Part shown: piece after piece, positions 25,626 through 35,137 of the stretch | Numbering within the stretch: the stretch's first letter is position 1 | How the letters are laid out: the number at the start of each line of letters is the position of its first letter | DNA from: Polaromonas sp. CG_9.7 | Lineage (GTDB): Bacteria; Pseudomonadota; Gammaproteobacteria; Burkholderiales; Burkholderiaceae_C | Length of the DNA stretch: 64,000 nt | Direction of reading: 5' to 3' | Assembly (NCBI RefSeq): GCF_015752205.1 | Contig: NZ_JADOVG010000002.1 | Location: 329,857 to 393,856, forward strand | The notes under the pieces: generated by a model | The model's input: only the letters and a program-made list of their open reading frames with translations | What the model was told of the DNA's origin: nothing | Database searches by the model: none | Made by a program: the position numbers and the translations under genes

Positions 25626-26477
25626 TCATGCCGGCCATTGCCCACCTGAACAGCGCTCGATGCCTGCCAGGTCGCGGCGGCTCTGTATGTGCAAAAAACC
25701 TTGCCGCCTCAGCAACTCGCGCACCTGTTCTGCTTGGTCGTAACCATGCTCCAGCAGCAACCAGCCGCTAGGCAACAGGTGGCCTGGCACCTGCTGGATG
25801 ATGTGACGGATATCGTCCAGCCCGTCCGTTCCGGCGGTCAGCGCCTGCAGCGGTTCGTGCATTAGCGCGGGCAGGTGAGGGTCGGCGCTGGCAATATAAG
25901 GCGGATTGCTGGCGATCAGCTGAAAGCGCCCGTCCACTTCCTGCAGCCAGGAGCTTTGAATGAAATCCACCGCCAGACTCAGCCGCCGTGCGTTTCCACG
26001 GGCAACATTCAGCGCATCGGCGCTTGCATCAATTGCTGTGACTTGCACTTCACGGTCGATTGCCTTCAGACTGTATGCAATAGCCAGAGCAATCGCGCCG
26101 CTGCCAGTTCCCAAGTCGAGAACCTTTACTGGCCGTGTTGAGTCGGACATTTCCAGCACGGCCAACGACCACTCCACCAGCGTTTCAGTATCAGGCCGGG
26201 GCACCAGCACGCGTGGGTCGACTTGCAGCGACAGGCCAAAGAACTCCTTGCGGCCGACGATGTAGGCCAGCGGCTCGCCCTCGGCCCGGCGCAGGCTCAT
26301 TGCATGAAAAAAGCTGACTACGCCTGGCGCGAGTTGCTCAGTGTCGTGCGTCACCAGCCAGGACCGCTCGCTGGCGGGCTTGCCCAATGCGTGCAGTAAC
26401 AACAACTGGGCGTCCAGCCGGTCAAGCCCAAGGCGCTTGGCCAATGCCAGGGCTTGCGTGCAATTGATTGGCTCCAC
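25626..26477 (-). CDS. prmC: Release factor glutamine methyltransferase
   Basis: A 283-residue SAM-dependent methyltransferase that methylates the Gln of the GGQ motif in RF1/RF2. An N-terminal helical domain (about 1-80) is followed by VLDLGTGSGAIALAIA (SAM site, about residues 119-134) and the catalytic SNPPYI (about residue 188). It lies just downstream of its substrate gene prfA, with a dispersed palindrome in the 103-base gap. Confidence 0.94.
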   Translation of the reverse strand: MEPINCTQALALAKRLGLDRLDAQLLLLHALGKPASERSWLVTHDTEQLAPGVVSFFHAMSLRRAEGEPLAYIVGRKEFFGLSLQVDPRVLVPRPDTETLVEWSLAVLEMSDSTRPVKVLDLGTGSGAIALAIAYSLKAIDREVQVTAIDASADALNVARGNARRLSLAVDFIQSSWLQEVDGRFQLIASNPPYIASADPHLPALMHEPLQALTAGTDGLDDIRHIIQQVPGHLLPSGWLLLEHGYDQAEQVRELLRRQGFLHIQSRRDLAGIERCSGGQWPA

Positions 26478-26500
26478 AGTTTTTACTTTTACTTTTAATT

Positions 26501-26550
26501 GCTATTTAAATAATAGCTGCTTATGCTCGTGCTTATTGCGCCAAGCAGCT
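26501..26550. repeat. Dispersed palindrome, copy 6, with second hairpin (prmC/prfA gap)
   Basis: GCTATTTAAATAATAGC is followed at once by a second stem, AGCTGCTT...AAGCAGCT (26515-26522 with 26543-26550), whose loop contains GCTTATTGCG. This is the most complete copy of the two-hairpin arrangement in the window. Confidence 0.7.
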
Positions 26551-26580
26551 ATTTTCCTTAAAACCAAAAAATTTTTCTGA

Positions 26581-27702
26581 TCAACCGCCGTTATTTGCCG
26601 TTTCCAGCTCGTTGAGTTGCTCGGCGCCGCGCGCCACCTGCAGCGCCGTGACCACGTCGTCCAGGTCGCCTTCCATGATCGTGAGCAGCTTGTACAGCGT
26701 CAGGTTGATACGGTGGTCGGTCAGCCGGCCCTGCGGAAAGTTGTAGGTGCGGATGCGGTCGCTGCGGTCGCCGCTGCCAATCAGGCCCTTGCGCTCGGCA
26801 GCGTCCTTGGCGGCCTGTGCCGAGCGGTCTTTTTCATGGATGCGCGCGGTCAGCACCTTCATCGCTTGCGCCTTGTTGCCGTGCTGGCTGCGGCCTTCCT
26901 GGCATTCGGCGACGATGCCGGTTGGAAGGTGGGTGATGCGCACCGCCGAATCGGTCTTGTTGATGTGCTGGCCGCCCGCACCGCTGGCACGGTAGGTGTC
27001 GATGCGCAAATCAGCCGGGTTGATCTGGATGGCGACGGCTTCGTCTGGCTCGGCCAGCACGGCCACGGTACAGGCGCTGGTGTGGATGCGGCCCTGGGTT
27101 TCAGTCGCCGGCACGCGCTGCACGCGGTGGCCGCCCGACTCGAAGCGCAGCTTGCCGTACACGCCCACGCCCAGAATGTCCGGCGGGCCGTCAATGCGCA
27201 GCACCACTTCCTTGTAGCCACCGAGTTCGCTGGGCGATTCGCTGATGATCTCGACCTGCCAGCGCTTGCGCTCGGCAAAGCGGGTGTACAGGCGGAACAG
27301 GTCGGCGGCAAACAGCGCCGATTCGTCGCCGCCAGCGCCGGCGCGGATTTCAACGAAGGCCGCGCGCTTGTCGTTCGGGTCTTTGGGAATCAGCATCAGC
27401 TGCAGCGCTTCGTCGATCTGGGCGATGTCGGCCTTGGCGGCGTCGATTTCTTCCTCGGCCATGGCGGCCATGTCGGGGTCGTTCCTGGCTTCGGCCAGCA
27501 TCACTTCGGCACCCGCCTGATCGGCCTCGCGGCGGGTCAGGCGGTTGTACTGCTCGGCCACGACGCTGGCCTCGGCATGTTCGCGGGTCAACGTGCGAAA
27601 GCGGTCAAGGTCGCTGACCACGTCGCTGGCGGACAGCAGGGCGTCCAGTTCATGCAGGCGCAGCAGCTGGCGGTCCAGGGTGTGGCGAAGAAAAGGTTTC
27701 AT
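26581..27702 (-). CDS. prfA: Peptide chain release factor 1
   Basis: A 373-residue RF1. Stop-codon recognition and catalytic regions are clear: [15 protein letters not shown] (PxT-type region, about residue 195), [16 protein letters not shown] (GGQ motif, about residue 245), and the C-terminal [13 protein letters not shown]. Translation terminates at UAA/UAG through this factor. MKPFLRHTL at ATG 27702 is a typical start; the frame runs 45 bases further without homology. In the hemA-prfA-prmC order common to many bacteria. Confidence 0.95.
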   Translation of the reverse strand: MKPFLRHTLDRQLLRLHELDALLSASDVVSDLDRFRTLTREHAEASVVAEQYNRLTRREADQAGAEVMLAEARNDPDMAAMAEEEIDAAKADIAQIDEALQLMLIPKDPNDKRAAFVEIRAGAGGDESALFAADLFRLYTRFAERKRWQVEIISESPSELGGYKEVVLRIDGPPDILGVGVYGKLRFESGGHRVQRVPATETQGRIHTSACTVAVLAEPDEAVAIQINPADLRIDTYRASGAGGQHINKTDSAVRITHLPTGIVAECQEGRSQHGNKAQAMKVLTARIHEKDRSAQAAKDAAERKGLIGSGDRSDRIRTYNFPQGRLTDHRINLTLYKLLTIMEGDLDDVVTALQVARGAEQLNELETANNGG

Positions 27703-27812
27703 GAAGGGCAGCGCCGCAAGGCGAAAAATCGGAATCGGGATGAACAAACCGGCTGGAGTTCCAGTCGAAAGGGCGCAGCCAGAACAGTGGCGACGACACG
27801 GGGAACGCAGCG

Positions 27813-29096
27813 CTAACGCTCTTTGCGTTGTGACGCAGGCGTGCGGCCGCGCAAAAACAGCTTGGACACGGTACGCGCCGTGGCTTCGCGGCTGCTGGCA
27901 TCGCCCGCATGCAACTCGGCCATGGCGCCGTGCAACATTTTTTGCGTTAATCCCCGGCTCATCGCTTCGAGCACTTCTTCAATGGACTCGCCACGGGCCA
28001 GCAATTTTTTGGCCCGCACGATTTCGGCGGATCGCCACACATCGGCCTGCGCATTGAGCTGCTGGATCAGCGGCACACTGCCACGTTGGTCCAGCCAGTG
28101 CATGAAATTCTGCACGCCTGCGTCGATGATGACTTCGGCTTCAGCCACCGCCGCCTGACGGCTGTCGCGGCCGGTCTGCACCACATGCGCCAGGTCATCA
28201 ACGGTGTAGAGGTAGACATCCGACAGCGCCTTGACTTCAGGCTCGATATCGCGCGGTACTGCCAGATCGACCATGAACATCGGCCGGTGCTTGCGCAGTT
28301 TAAGGGCGCGCTCGACGGCCCCCAGGCCGATGATGGGCAGGGTGCTGGCGGTGCAGCTGATGACGGCATCGAACTCGTGCAGGCGGCCGGGCAGGTCGGC
28401 CAGGCGCATGACCTCGGCACCAAAGCGGGTGGCGAGTTTCTCGCCGCGCTCCAGTGTGCGGTTGGCAATTGCCATGGCTTTTGGGTTTTTGGCGGCAAAG
28501 TGTGTGGCGGCCAGGTCGATCATTTCGCCGGCGCCGACAAACAGCACCTTGATGTCTTCCAAATCTTCAAACAGCTGACCCGCCAGTCGCACGGCGGCGG
28601 CCGCCATGCTGATGCTGTGGGCGCCGATCTCTGTGCTGGTCCGCACCTCTTTGGCCACAGAAAAAGAGCGCTGGAAAAGTTGGTGCAGCGTCGAGCCCAT
28701 GGCTCCGGCGTCTTCGGCGGCGCGCACCGCGTCCTTCATCTGGCCGAGGATTTGCGGCTCGCCCAACACCATTGAATCAAGCCCGCTGGCCACTCGAAAG
28801 GCGTGGCGCGCGGCCTCGTCGTCCTGCAGCGTGTAGGCATGGGCGCGCAGCAGGTCGGGCGACACGCCGCCGTTGTGCGCCAGCCATTCCATGGTGCTGT
28901 CCAGGTCTTCGGTAGCGCCGGCGCAGTAGATCTCGGTACGGTTGCAGGTCGACAGCAGTGTCGCCTCCGGCTGGCGCGCCAGAGAGGCGCGCAGACCGCG
29001 CAGGGTGGGTTCTACCTGGTCGAGCGCGAAGGCGAAGCGCCCGCGCAAATCCAGCGGAGCGGTGTGATGGTTTAGCCCCAGGGCCCAGACTGACAT
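27813..29096 (-). CDS. hemA: Glutamyl-tRNA reductase
   Basis: A 427-residue first enzyme of C5 tetrapyrrole synthesis, reducing Glu-tRNA to glutamate-1-semialdehyde. N-terminal catalytic domain with [11 protein letters not shown] and STCNRTEIY (nucleophilic Cys51), NADPH-binding [12 protein letters not shown] (about residue 185), and a C-terminal dimerisation helix. ATG 29096 ([14 protein letters not shown]) is the conserved start. A TATAAT-like box reads on the minus strand at 29103-29108 but would give almost no leader. Confidence 0.95.
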   Translation of the reverse strand: MSVWALGLNHHTAPLDLRGRFAFALDQVEPTLRGLRASLARQPEATLLSTCNRTEIYCAGATEDLDSTMEWLAHNGGVSPDLLRAHAYTLQDDEAARHAFRVASGLDSMVLGEPQILGQMKDAVRAAEDAGAMGSTLHQLFQRSFSVAKEVRTSTEIGAHSISMAAAAVRLAGQLFEDLEDIKVLFVGAGEMIDLAATHFAAKNPKAMAIANRTLERGEKLATRFGAEVMRLADLPGRLHEFDAVISCTASTLPIIGLGAVERALKLRKHRPMFMVDLAVPRDIEPEVKALSDVYLYTVDDLAHVVQTGRDSRQAAVAEAEVIIDAGVQNFMHWLDQRGSVPLIQQLNAQADVWRSAEIVRAKKLLARGESIEEVLEAMSRGLTQKMLHGAMAELHAGDASSREATARTVSKLFLRGRTPASQRKER

Positions 29097-29207
29097 GTGC
29101 GCATTATAAAATTGAAGTGGTCAAAAGCGAGCGCCTGGTCACAATCTCCTTTTACCCATTTCCATCAGCCGCTTCTGGCGTGTTTCCCTGAATTTCGACG
29201 GACTGCC

Positions 29208-29498
29208 ATGACTGCTTATCTTCTTGCCGGACACCTGCTCAACCTCTTGGCACCTGCTGCGCTGATCGCCTTGCTGCTGGTGGCGTTGTCCCGTTTATTT
29301 CCTCGTTTTTTTACATCAAATAAGGCGTTTTCGCATTATCTGTGGGTGCAGGCAGCTATCAATTTTATAGTGGGATCAGCGGTGCTGGTCATTGGCTTGG
29401 TATGGCTAAGCCATGACGGCAAGATGCTGACCTATGTGCTCCTGTTGTTGGCCATGGCGACCAGCCAGTGGTGCCAGCTGGGCAGCTGGAAGCGCTAG
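29208..29498 (+). CDS. Small three-helix membrane protein of unknown function
   Basis: A 96-residue protein with three hydrophobic segments (about residues 4-27, 45-66 and 73-88) separated by basic loops (SRLFPRFF, SHDGK), ending GSWKR. No family recognised. ATG 29208 was chosen because upstream in-frame codons add a hydrophilic stretch that overlaps the hemA promoter region. The segment QAAINFIV is encoded by a copy of the dispersed palindrome (29355-29370). It is divergent from hemA. Confidence 0.6.
   Translation: MTAYLLAGHLLNLLAPAALIALLLVALSRLFPRFFTSNKAFSHYLWVQAAINFIVGSAVLVIGLVWLSHDGKMLTYVLLLLAMATSQWCQLGSWKR
29355..29370. repeat. Dispersed palindrome, copy 7 (inside membrane-protein gene)
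   Basis: GCTATCAATTTTATAG, read GCT-ATC-AAT-TTT-ATA (A-I-N-F-I) in the 29208 gene. Confidence 0.4.
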
Positions 29499-29527
29499 CA
29501 CCAGGCTGCCCGATACAAGTCTGTCAA

Positions 29528-29557
29528 CCGGTTTGTTGATCCACATCAATAAACCGG
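29528..29557. terminator. Long hairpin between convergent genes
   Basis: CCGGTTT (29528-29534) pairs with AAACCGG (29551-29557), and TTGAT pairs with ATCAA inside it, giving a 13-step stem around a CCAC loop with one G/T mismatch. Position between two convergent stops suggests a bidirectional terminator, although neither side has a long T tract. The inner palindrome also matches an FNR site. Confidence 0.55.
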
Positions 29558-29565
29558 AGGCTGCC

Positions 29566-30558
29566 TCAAGCCGGACTGAACAGATCCACCCGGTCGGTGA
29601 TGATGCCGTCGGTACCCAGATCGATCAGGCGCAGGGCGGCTGCTTCGTCGTTCACGGTGTAGCTCACGGCGCGCAAACCCGCTTCATGGGTTTGCTGAAC
29701 ACAAGCGCCGTTCCACAAGGCGTGGTTGCACACCACGGCGACACAACCCAGCGCGACGGCGGCTTGCAGCCAGCCGTCAGGCAGCGTGTCCAGAAGCAGG
29801 CCGCGCGGCAGACCGGGCGCGGTTTCACGCGCACCCTGTAGCGCATCGTGTGAAAAAGACGTCAGCAGCGGTAAAACTCTTGCGCCTTGCCACAGGCGCA
29901 GGGCATGCGCTGCCACCACTTCACCCGTGCGGCGCTCGGTTCCCGGCGTCGGCTTGATCTCGATGTTCAGGGCATAGCCATTGGCACGGCAAAAACGGGC
30001 GACGTTTTCCAGCGTCGGCAGCGGCTCGCCGGCAAATGCGCGCGAATGCCAGCTGCCAGCGTCGAATTGTGACAATTCGGCCCAGGCATGGTCGCCTCCT
30101 GCTGGGCTGGCTTCAGCCACCTGCTTTTCAAGGGCGTTGGTCGTGCGCGCAAGCGTGGCGTCATGCATCAGGAAAGGCACGCCGTCGGCGCTGAGCTTGG
30201 CATCGCATTCAAACATGCGGTAGCCGTGCTGCGCGCCCAAGCGGAATGCGGCGAGCGTATTTTCTGGCGCCAGTTTGCCAGCGCCCCGGTGCGCGATCCA
30301 GAACGGGTAAGGCCAAAAGAAGGCCCCCACGCTCCCCACTTTGTGTGGTTCGCTGCCCCCCGAGGAGGCCGCTGCGCCTGCGGCCCGGCGAAGCCGGTTC
30401 CGCGGCCCTGGCTGGCGGGGAACCGCCTCTGCACTCCCCACTTCATGTGGTTCGTTGCCCCTGGAGGGGGCTGGTCTTGCTTCGGAGGCGCGTTCGGCGC
30501 TGAGCCCGTTGCTGTCGGGGTCAGGCACTTCTGGTGCTGTTTCTGCCTGTCCGGTCAC
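29566..30558 (-). CDS. ugpQ: Glycerophosphodiester phosphodiesterase, with repeat-derived N-terminal extension
   Basis: The catalytic part (from about residue 85) is a GDPD-family enzyme: [36 protein letters not shown] and [10 protein letters not shown] carry the His, Glu and Asp residues that bind metal and attack glycerophosphodiesters, releasing glycerol-3-phosphate. It is the last gene of the ugp operon. The frame is open to GTG 30558, which overlaps the ugpC TGA by four bases; the first 76 codons consist largely of two copies of the long repeat (NEPHEVGS and SEPHKVGS are the two translated ends). No ATG lies between; GTG 30330, just before the domain, is the alternative start. Confidence 0.85.
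   Translation of the reverse strand: MTGQAETAPEVPDPDSNGLSAERASEARPAPSRGNEPHEVGSAEAVPRQPGPRNRLRRAAGAAASSGGSEPHKVGSVGAFFWPYPFWIAHRGAGKLAPENTLAAFRLGAQHGYRMFECDAKLSADGVPFLMHDATLARTTNALEKQVAEASPAGGDHAWAELSQFDAGSWHSRAFAGEPLPTLENVARFCRANGYALNIEIKPTPGTERRTGEVVAAHALRLWQGARVLPLLTSFSHDALQGARETAPGLPRGLLLDTLPDGWLQAAVALGCVAVVCNHALWNGACVQQTHEAGLRAVSYTVNDEAAALRLIDLGTDGIITDRVDLFSPA
30322..30419 (-). repeat. Long intra-operon repeat, copy C (in ugpQ 5' region)
   Basis: On the minus strand: CAGCCAGGGCCGCGGAA, GGCCGCAGGCGCAGCGGCC, GAACCACACAAAGTGGGGAGC, GTGGGGGCC. Here the repeat points in the same direction as the genes, opposite to copies A, B and D. Confidence 0.85.
30432..30475 (-). repeat. Long repeat, partial copy C' (in ugpQ 5' region)
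   Basis: Only the 3' half is present: GAACCACATGAAGTGGGGAG on the minus strand, directly upstream of copy C and in the same orientation. Confidence 0.7.
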
Positions 30559-31574
30559 AGGCGCTGGCCGGTGGCCGCGTCGAACCAGTGCAGCCGGTCG
30601 GGGCGGGGCGCGACATGCAGCGTGGCGCCAATCGTTGGCGCGGTTGACAGGCTTTCGTCGGTTCGCACGATCAGGAACTCGTCGCCCAGGCGGCAGTACA
30701 ACAGGCGCTCGGCGCCCAGCATTTCGACGGTGTCGACCACCACTTTCCAGCCGGTGTCGCCGACCAGCAGGTGCTCGGGCCGGATTCCCAGGATTGCGCC
30801 TGGCTGGCCGCCAAAATCAGCGTTGGACACGTTCTTCAGCAGGTTCATCGGCGGCGAGCCCATGAAGCTGGCGACAAAGGTGGTCGCCGGACGGTTGTAA
30901 ACCTCTTCCGGCGTGCCGAACTGCTCCATGCGGCCGGCGTTCATCACCATCATGCGCTGGGCCAGCGTCATGGCTTCAACTTGGTCGTGCGTGACGAAAA
31001 GGGACGTGATGCCGAGTTCGCGGTGCAGCTTCTGAATTTCAAGCCGGGTCTGCACGCGCAGCTTGGCGTCCAGGTTGGACAGGGGCTCGTCAAACAAAAA
31101 CACCTGTGGCTGGCGCACGATCGCCCGGCCCATGGCGACGCGCTGGCGCTGGCCGCCCGACAGGGCGCGCGGCTTGCGGTCGAGCAGGTGGCCGAGTTCG
31201 AGAATCTTGGCGGCCTTGTCGACACGTGACTTGATCTCTTCCCGGGGCACCTTGGCAATCTTCAGGCCGTAGGCCATGTTGTCGAACACACTCATGTGCG
31301 GGTAGAGCGCGTAGTTCTGGAACACCATGGCAATGTCGCGCTCGGACGGCTCCAGATCGTTGACGACCTTGCCGCCGATGGAAATCTGGCCTTCGGTGAC
31401 TTCTTCCAGCCCGGCGACCATGCGAAGCAGGGTGGATTTGCCGCAGCCCGACGGGCCAACGATGACGATGAATTCGTGGTCGGCAATCTCGGCGCTGACG
31501 CCGTGCAGCACCGGGACGGCGGTTTTGCCGGCGCCGTAGCGCTTGATAACGTTGTTTAGTGAAAGCGATGCCAT
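30555..31574 (-). CDS. ugpC: sn-Glycerol-3-phosphate ABC transporter ATP-binding protein
   Basis: A 339-residue MalK/UgpC-type ATPase: Walker [13 protein letters not shown]-loop [11 protein letters not shown], signature [14 protein letters not shown], Walker [18 protein letters not shown]-loop VTHDQVEA, and C-terminal regulatory TOBE domains (GIRPEHL at about residue 250). It energises uptake of glycerol-3-phosphate through UgpA/Ugp[10 protein letters not shown] at ATG 31574 fits the family. It overlaps the possible GTG start of ugpQ and follows ugpE by 25 bases. Confidence 0.93.
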   Translation of the reverse strand: MASLSLNNVIKRYGAGKTAVPVLHGVSAEIADHEFIVIVGPSGCGKSTLLRMVAGLEEVTEGQISIGGKVVNDLEPSERDIAMVFQNYALYPHMSVFDNMAYGLKIAKVPREEIKSRVDKAAKILELGHLLDRKPRALSGGQRQRVAMGRAIVRQPQVFLFDEPLSNLDAKLRVQTRLEIQKLHRELGITSLFVTHDQVEAMTLAQRMMVMNAGRMEQFGTPEEVYNRPATTFVASFMGSPPMNLLKNVSNADFGGQPGAILGIRPEHLLVGDTGWKVVVDTVEMLGAERLLYCRLGDEFLIVRTDESLSTAPTIGATLHVAPRPDRLHWFDAATGQRL

Positions 31575-31599
31575 AGCGAATGTTTGCCTGTCTTTTTGT

Positions 31600-32451
31600 C
31601 TATTTCTCAGTGTCAACCAGGCCCTTGACGAACCACTTTTGCATCAGCACCACGACCAGCGCAGGCGGCAGCATCGCCAAAATGGCAGTGGCCATGACCA
31701 CATTCCATTCATTGGCTGCGTCGCCGCCGGCAATCATTCGCTTGATGCCGATGACCACCGGGTACATATCTTCGCTGGTGGTGGCCAGCAGCGGCCACAG
31801 GTACTGGTTCCAGCCGTAGATGAACTGGATCACGAACAGCGCAGCCATCGATGTCTTGGACAAGGGAAGCAATATGTCCCAGAAAAAACGCATTGGGCTG
31901 GCCCCGTCCATGCGGGCCGCCTCAACCAGTTCATCGGGCACGGTCATGAAAAACTGGCGGAATAAAAACGTGGCGGTGGCCGAGGCAATCAGCGGAATCG
32001 TCAGACCGGCATAACTGTTTAGCATGCCCAGGTCCGACACCACCTGGTAGGTTGGCCCGATGCGCACTTCCACCGGCAGCATCAGCGTGACAAAAATCGA
32101 CCAGAAGAAGAAATTCTTGAACGGAAAGCGGAAGTACACGATGGCAAATGCAGACAGCAGGGAAATCGTGATCTTGCCAAATGTAATGACCAGTGCCGTG
32201 ACAAGGCTGACCCACATCATCCGGGCCACGGGTGCAGTCGAGCCCGCACCATCGCCGCCGCCGAACAACGCGGTCTTGTAGGTTTCCCACATGTTGCTGC
32301 CCGGCCACATCGGCATCGGCGCCTGGATGATGTCCTGCGCCGTGTGGGTGGAGGCCACAAAGGCCAGGTAGAGCGGAAAAGCCACCACCACAATGCCCAC
32401 GAGCATGACGAGGTGTGCAAAGATTTTCAAGAGGGCGCTTCGCTCAACCAT
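31600..32451 (-). CDS. ugpE: sn-Glycerol-3-phosphate ABC transporter permease
   Basis: A 283-residue MalG-like permease with six membrane segments and the EAA loop [25 protein letters not shown] (about residues 185-209). It ends [10 protein letters not shown], the usual UgpE tail. ATG 32451 ([17 protein letters not shown]) gives the family N-terminus; 20 further open codons upstream lack homology. A long repeat separates it from ugpA. Confidence 0.93.
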   Translation of the reverse strand: MVERSALLKIFAHLVMLVGIVVVAFPLYLAFVASTHTAQDIIQAPMPMWPGSNMWETYKTALFGGGDGAGSTAPVARMMWVSLVTALVITFGKITISLLSAFAIVYFRFPFKNFFFWSIFVTLMLPVEVRIGPTYQVVSDLGMLNSYAGLTIPLIASATATFLFRQFFMTVPDELVEAARMDGASPMRFFWDILLPLSKTSMAALFVIQFIYGWNQYLWPLLATTSEDMYPVVIGIKRMIAGGDAANEWNVVMATAILAMLPPALVVVLMQKWFVKGLVDTEK

Positions 32452-32546
32452 GGCGCAAACCCCCATGGCCCGAACGGATGACACCAGACCCGCTGCGTTG
32501 TGCAGAACCACACGCCGCGAGGAGCGCGGCGGCGTTATTCAAGCAG

Positions 32547-32636
32547 AGGCCGTGAAACCGGCTTTGCCGGATCGCAAGCGTAGCGGCCCTTTCGCGGAGG
32601 CAGCGAGCGACACGAAGTGCGCGAACGTGGAGGAAC
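32547..32636 (+). repeat. Long intra-operon repeat, copy D (between ugpA and ugpE)
   Basis: GAGGCCGTGAAACCGGCTTTG, GATCGCAAGCGTAGCGGCC, then GCGACACGAAGTGCGCGAACG, ending one base from the ugpA stop. The most diverged copy; same orientation relative to the genes as A and B. Confidence 0.75.
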
Positions 32637-32637
32637 A

Positions 32638-33519
32638 TCAGTACTGGACCTTCTTTTCAACATAACGGAACTGGACCACGGTGAGCGCCACGACGATCAC
32701 CATCAGCACCACCGACTGTGCGGCCGAGCCACCCAGGTCGCCGTTTTTGAATCCGTCGTGGTAAACCTTGTAGACCAGGATCAGGGTGTCGCGACCGGGG
32801 CCGCCCTGGGTCGAGGCGTCAATGATGGCAAAGGTGTCAAAAAACGCATAAACGATGTTGATCACCAGCAAAAAGAAGGTCGTCGGTGACAGCAGTGGAA
32901 ACTGGATGGACCAAAAGCGCCTCCAGGGGCGCGCGCCGTCGATCGCGGCGGCTTCAATCAGCGACTTGGGGATCGATTGAAGTCCGGCCAGGAAAAACAG
33001 GAAGTTGTACGAAATTTGCTTCCACACCGCCGCCATGATGATCAGCGTCATGGCGTGGCTGGAATTGAGAAGGTGGTTCCAGTCGATGCCGATGCTGCTC
33101 AGTGCATACGCCACCACGCCCAGCGTGGGTGAAAACATGAAGATCCACAGCACGCCGGCCACGGCAGGCGCCACGGCGTACGGCAGGATCAGGAGGGTTT
33201 TGTAAGCCAGCGCGCCCTTGATGATGCGGTCGGCAAACACCGCCAGCACCAGCGACAAACTGATGCCCAGGATCGCCACCATGAACGAGAAGAAGGCTGT
33301 CGTCTTGAACGACTCCAGGTAAGCCTCGTCGTTGAACAGGTGCCTGAAGTTTTCCAGTCCCACCCACTCCCTGGACAGGCCAAAAGCATCCTGCAGCTGG
33401 AATGACTGCAGCAGCGCCTGTGCGGCGGGCCAGAAAAAAAAGACACTGATGACAATCAGCTGAGGTGCCAGCAGCAGCCAGGGAAGCCAGGCAGAGCGAA
33501 AAAGAACGCGTTTTTCCAT
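32638..33519 (-). CDS. ugpA: sn-Glycerol-3-phosphate ABC transporter permease
   Basis: A 293-residue MalF-like permease with six membrane segments and EAA loop [25 protein letters not shown] (about residues 193-217). The N-terminus [21 protein letters not shown] and C-terminal RYVEKKVQY match UgpA. It heterodimerises with UgpE and receives substrate from UgpB. The gap to ugpB is 98 bases. Confidence 0.93.
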   Translation of the reverse strand: MEKRVLFRSAWLPWLLLAPQLIVISVFFFWPAAQALLQSFQLQDAFGLSREWVGLENFRHLFNDEAYLESFKTTAFFSFMVAILGISLSLVLAVFADRIIKGALAYKTLLILPYAVAPAVAGVLWIFMFSPTLGVVAYALSSIGIDWNHLLNSSHAMTLIIMAAVWKQISYNFLFFLAGLQSIPKSLIEAAAIDGARPWRRFWSIQFPLLSPTTFFLLVINIVYAFFDTFAIIDASTQGGPGRDTLILVYKVYHDGFKNGDLGGSAAQSVVLMVIVVALTVVQFRYVEKKVQY

Positions 33520-33617
33520 ATGTCTGATCAGGTCGAGGTCACCCGGGCTGCCTGCTTTTTGGCAGGCCGGGCATAAAAAGTGGTGAGTCTAGCAGCCGGC
33601 ATGGGCCGGCCGGAAGA

Positions 33618-34931
33618 TCAGGACTTGTTGGCCTTCTCGAAGCGTTCGAGTTGCTCGTTGCCGCGTTTGATGGCGGTATCCAGGGCTTCCTTGGGTTGCT
33701 TCTTGCCGCTCCAGATCTGTTCGGTTTCCTCGTCAATGATGGTACGGATCTGGTTGAAGTTGCCCAGTCGCACGCCGCGCGACTTGTCGGTGGTCTTGCG
33801 GATCATCTGGCTCACAGCAACGTCGGTACCCGGATTCTGCTTGTAAAAACCCGATTTTTCAGTCAGCTCGAACGCTGCCATGGTGATCGGCAGATAGCCG
33901 GTGCGCTTGTGGCTGGCCGACTGCACTTCAGGTCGGGACAGGTAGTTGAAGAAAGCCGCTACGCCCTTGTATTCAACTGGCTTCTTGCCAGCCATGGCCC
34001 ACAGGCTGGCGCCACCGATGACGGTGTTTTGCGGCGCACCGGTCACGTCCGGGTAATACGGCAATTGGGCAATGCCATAGGCAAATTTGGCTTCCTTGCT
34101 GACCCGGGCATACAGGCCTGACGAGCCGGTCATCATCGCGCATTCGCCTGAAGGAAAGGACACGTCCGCCGCATTGGCGCGGCCCTTGTAGACAAACAGG
34201 CCCTGCTTGGACATGTTGGCCAGGTTTTCGAAGTGACGCACATGCAGTGGCGAGTTGAAGGCCAGCCGGGCAGAAGGGCCGCCAAAGCCGTTGTTCTGGG
34301 TGGCAAACAGCGTGTTGTGCCAGGTCGAGAAGCTCTCCAGCTGCGTCCAGCTCACCCAGCTTGTGGTGAACGGGCATTTATGGCCGGCGGCCTTGAGCTT
34401 GCCAGCGGCCAGAGCCACCTCGGGCCAGGTGGTCGGGGCTTTTTCCGGGTCCAGCCCAGCCGCCTTGAAAGCATCCTTGTTGTAATAAAAGATCGTCGTC
34501 GAGCTGTTGAACGGAAAGCTCAGCATCTGGCCGTTGGGCGCTGTGTAGTAACCGGCGACGGCAGGAATGTAGGCCTTGGTGTCAAACTTGGCGCCGCCCT
34601 CGGTCATGACTTCTCCGACAGGCTTGATCGCGCCTTTGGCGGCCATCATGGTGGCTGTACCCACTTCGTAGACCTGCAGGATGTGCGGCGCATTGCCGGA
34701 GCGAAAAGCCGCTGTTGCCGCCGTCATGGCCTCGTCATAGGTGCCCTTGAAGGTGGGCACGACCTTGTAATCTGTCTGGCTGGCGTTGAAGTCCTTGGCC
34801 AGGTCATTGACCCATTCGCCAAGCGGCCCGCTCATGGCATGCCACCACTGGACTTCGGTCTGGGCCTGGCTGGCCAAAGGCGCGCACAGCGCGCAAATGG
34901 CCAGTACGAGGGTGGATGAACGGTGCTTCAT
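33618..34931 (-). CDS. ugpB: sn-Glycerol-3-phosphate periplasmic binding protein
   Basis: A 437-residue solute-binding protein with a cleavable signal peptide (MKHRSSTLVLAICALCAPLA, cut after SQA, residue 23) and the UgpB sequences VQWWHAMSGPLGEWV, NSSTTIFYYNKDAF, WVSWTQLESFSTWHN and GGASLWAM. It binds glycerol-3-phosphate and glycerophosphodiesters for the UgpABCE importer. AGGAGA precedes ATG 34931. First gene of the ugpB-A-E-C-Q operon; a possible PhoB half-site lies 50 bases upstream. Confidence 0.95.
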   Translation of the reverse strand: MKHRSSTLVLAICALCAPLASQAQTEVQWWHAMSGPLGEWVNDLAKDFNASQTDYKVVPTFKGTYDEAMTAATAAFRSGNAPHILQVYEVGTATMMAAKGAIKPVGEVMTEGGAKFDTKAYIPAVAGYYTAPNGQMLSFPFNSSTTIFYYNKDAFKAAGLDPEKAPTTWPEVALAAGKLKAAGHKCPFTTSWVSWTQLESFSTWHNTLFATQNNGFGGPSARLAFNSPLHVRHFENLANMSKQGLFVYKGRANAADVSFPSGECAMMTGSSGLYARVSKEAKFAYGIAQLPYYPDVTGAPQNTVIGGASLWAMAGKKPVEYKGVAAFFNYLSRPEVQSASHKRTGYLPITMAAFELTEKSGFYKQNPGTDVAVSQMIRKTTDKSRGVRLGNFNQIRTIIDEETEQIWSGKKQPKEALDTAIKRGNEQLERFEKANKS

Positions 34932-34980
34932 GAAGTCTCCTGAAGGAAAAGCGGGATTTGCGGGAATAGAAAAAGAGTCT

Positions 34981-34998
34981 AGTGGCGTTTTGTGACAG
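34981..34998 (-). promoter_or_regulatory. Possible PhoB site upstream of ugpB
   Basis: On the minus strand CTGTCACAAAACGCCACT: the first heptamer and A-rich spacer match a Pho box, but the second heptamer is degenerate and one base closer than the standard 11-bp period. The position, 50 bases before ugpB, and PhoB control of ugp in other bacteria make it plausible. Confidence 0.3.
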
Positions 34999-35137
34999 TG
35001 CCATTTAAACGACCCGTTGCGCGCAAGGCAAGCGGAGTTTCCATGAGGTCATTCCGGCCGGGTGCTTATAAAAGGTGCGCTGCGATAATATCGGACCAAA
35101 GCGCTGGACGTGGGTCCGAAGCCGCTGAAATTTCACG

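Noticed and set aside
26617..27816. Long open frame (399 codons) antisense to prfA
   Set aside because: RF1 is unmistakable on the minus strand; the plus-strand reading is a codon-bias shadow.
29103..29108. TATAAT as the hemA promoter -10 box
   Set aside because: It would start transcription at or past the start codon, and no -35 element is present at the proper distance.
29536..29549. FNR box regulating a promoter
   Set aside because: The palindrome lies at the 3' ends of two convergent genes inside a long hairpin, so a promoter role is unlikely; reported only as a structural oddity.
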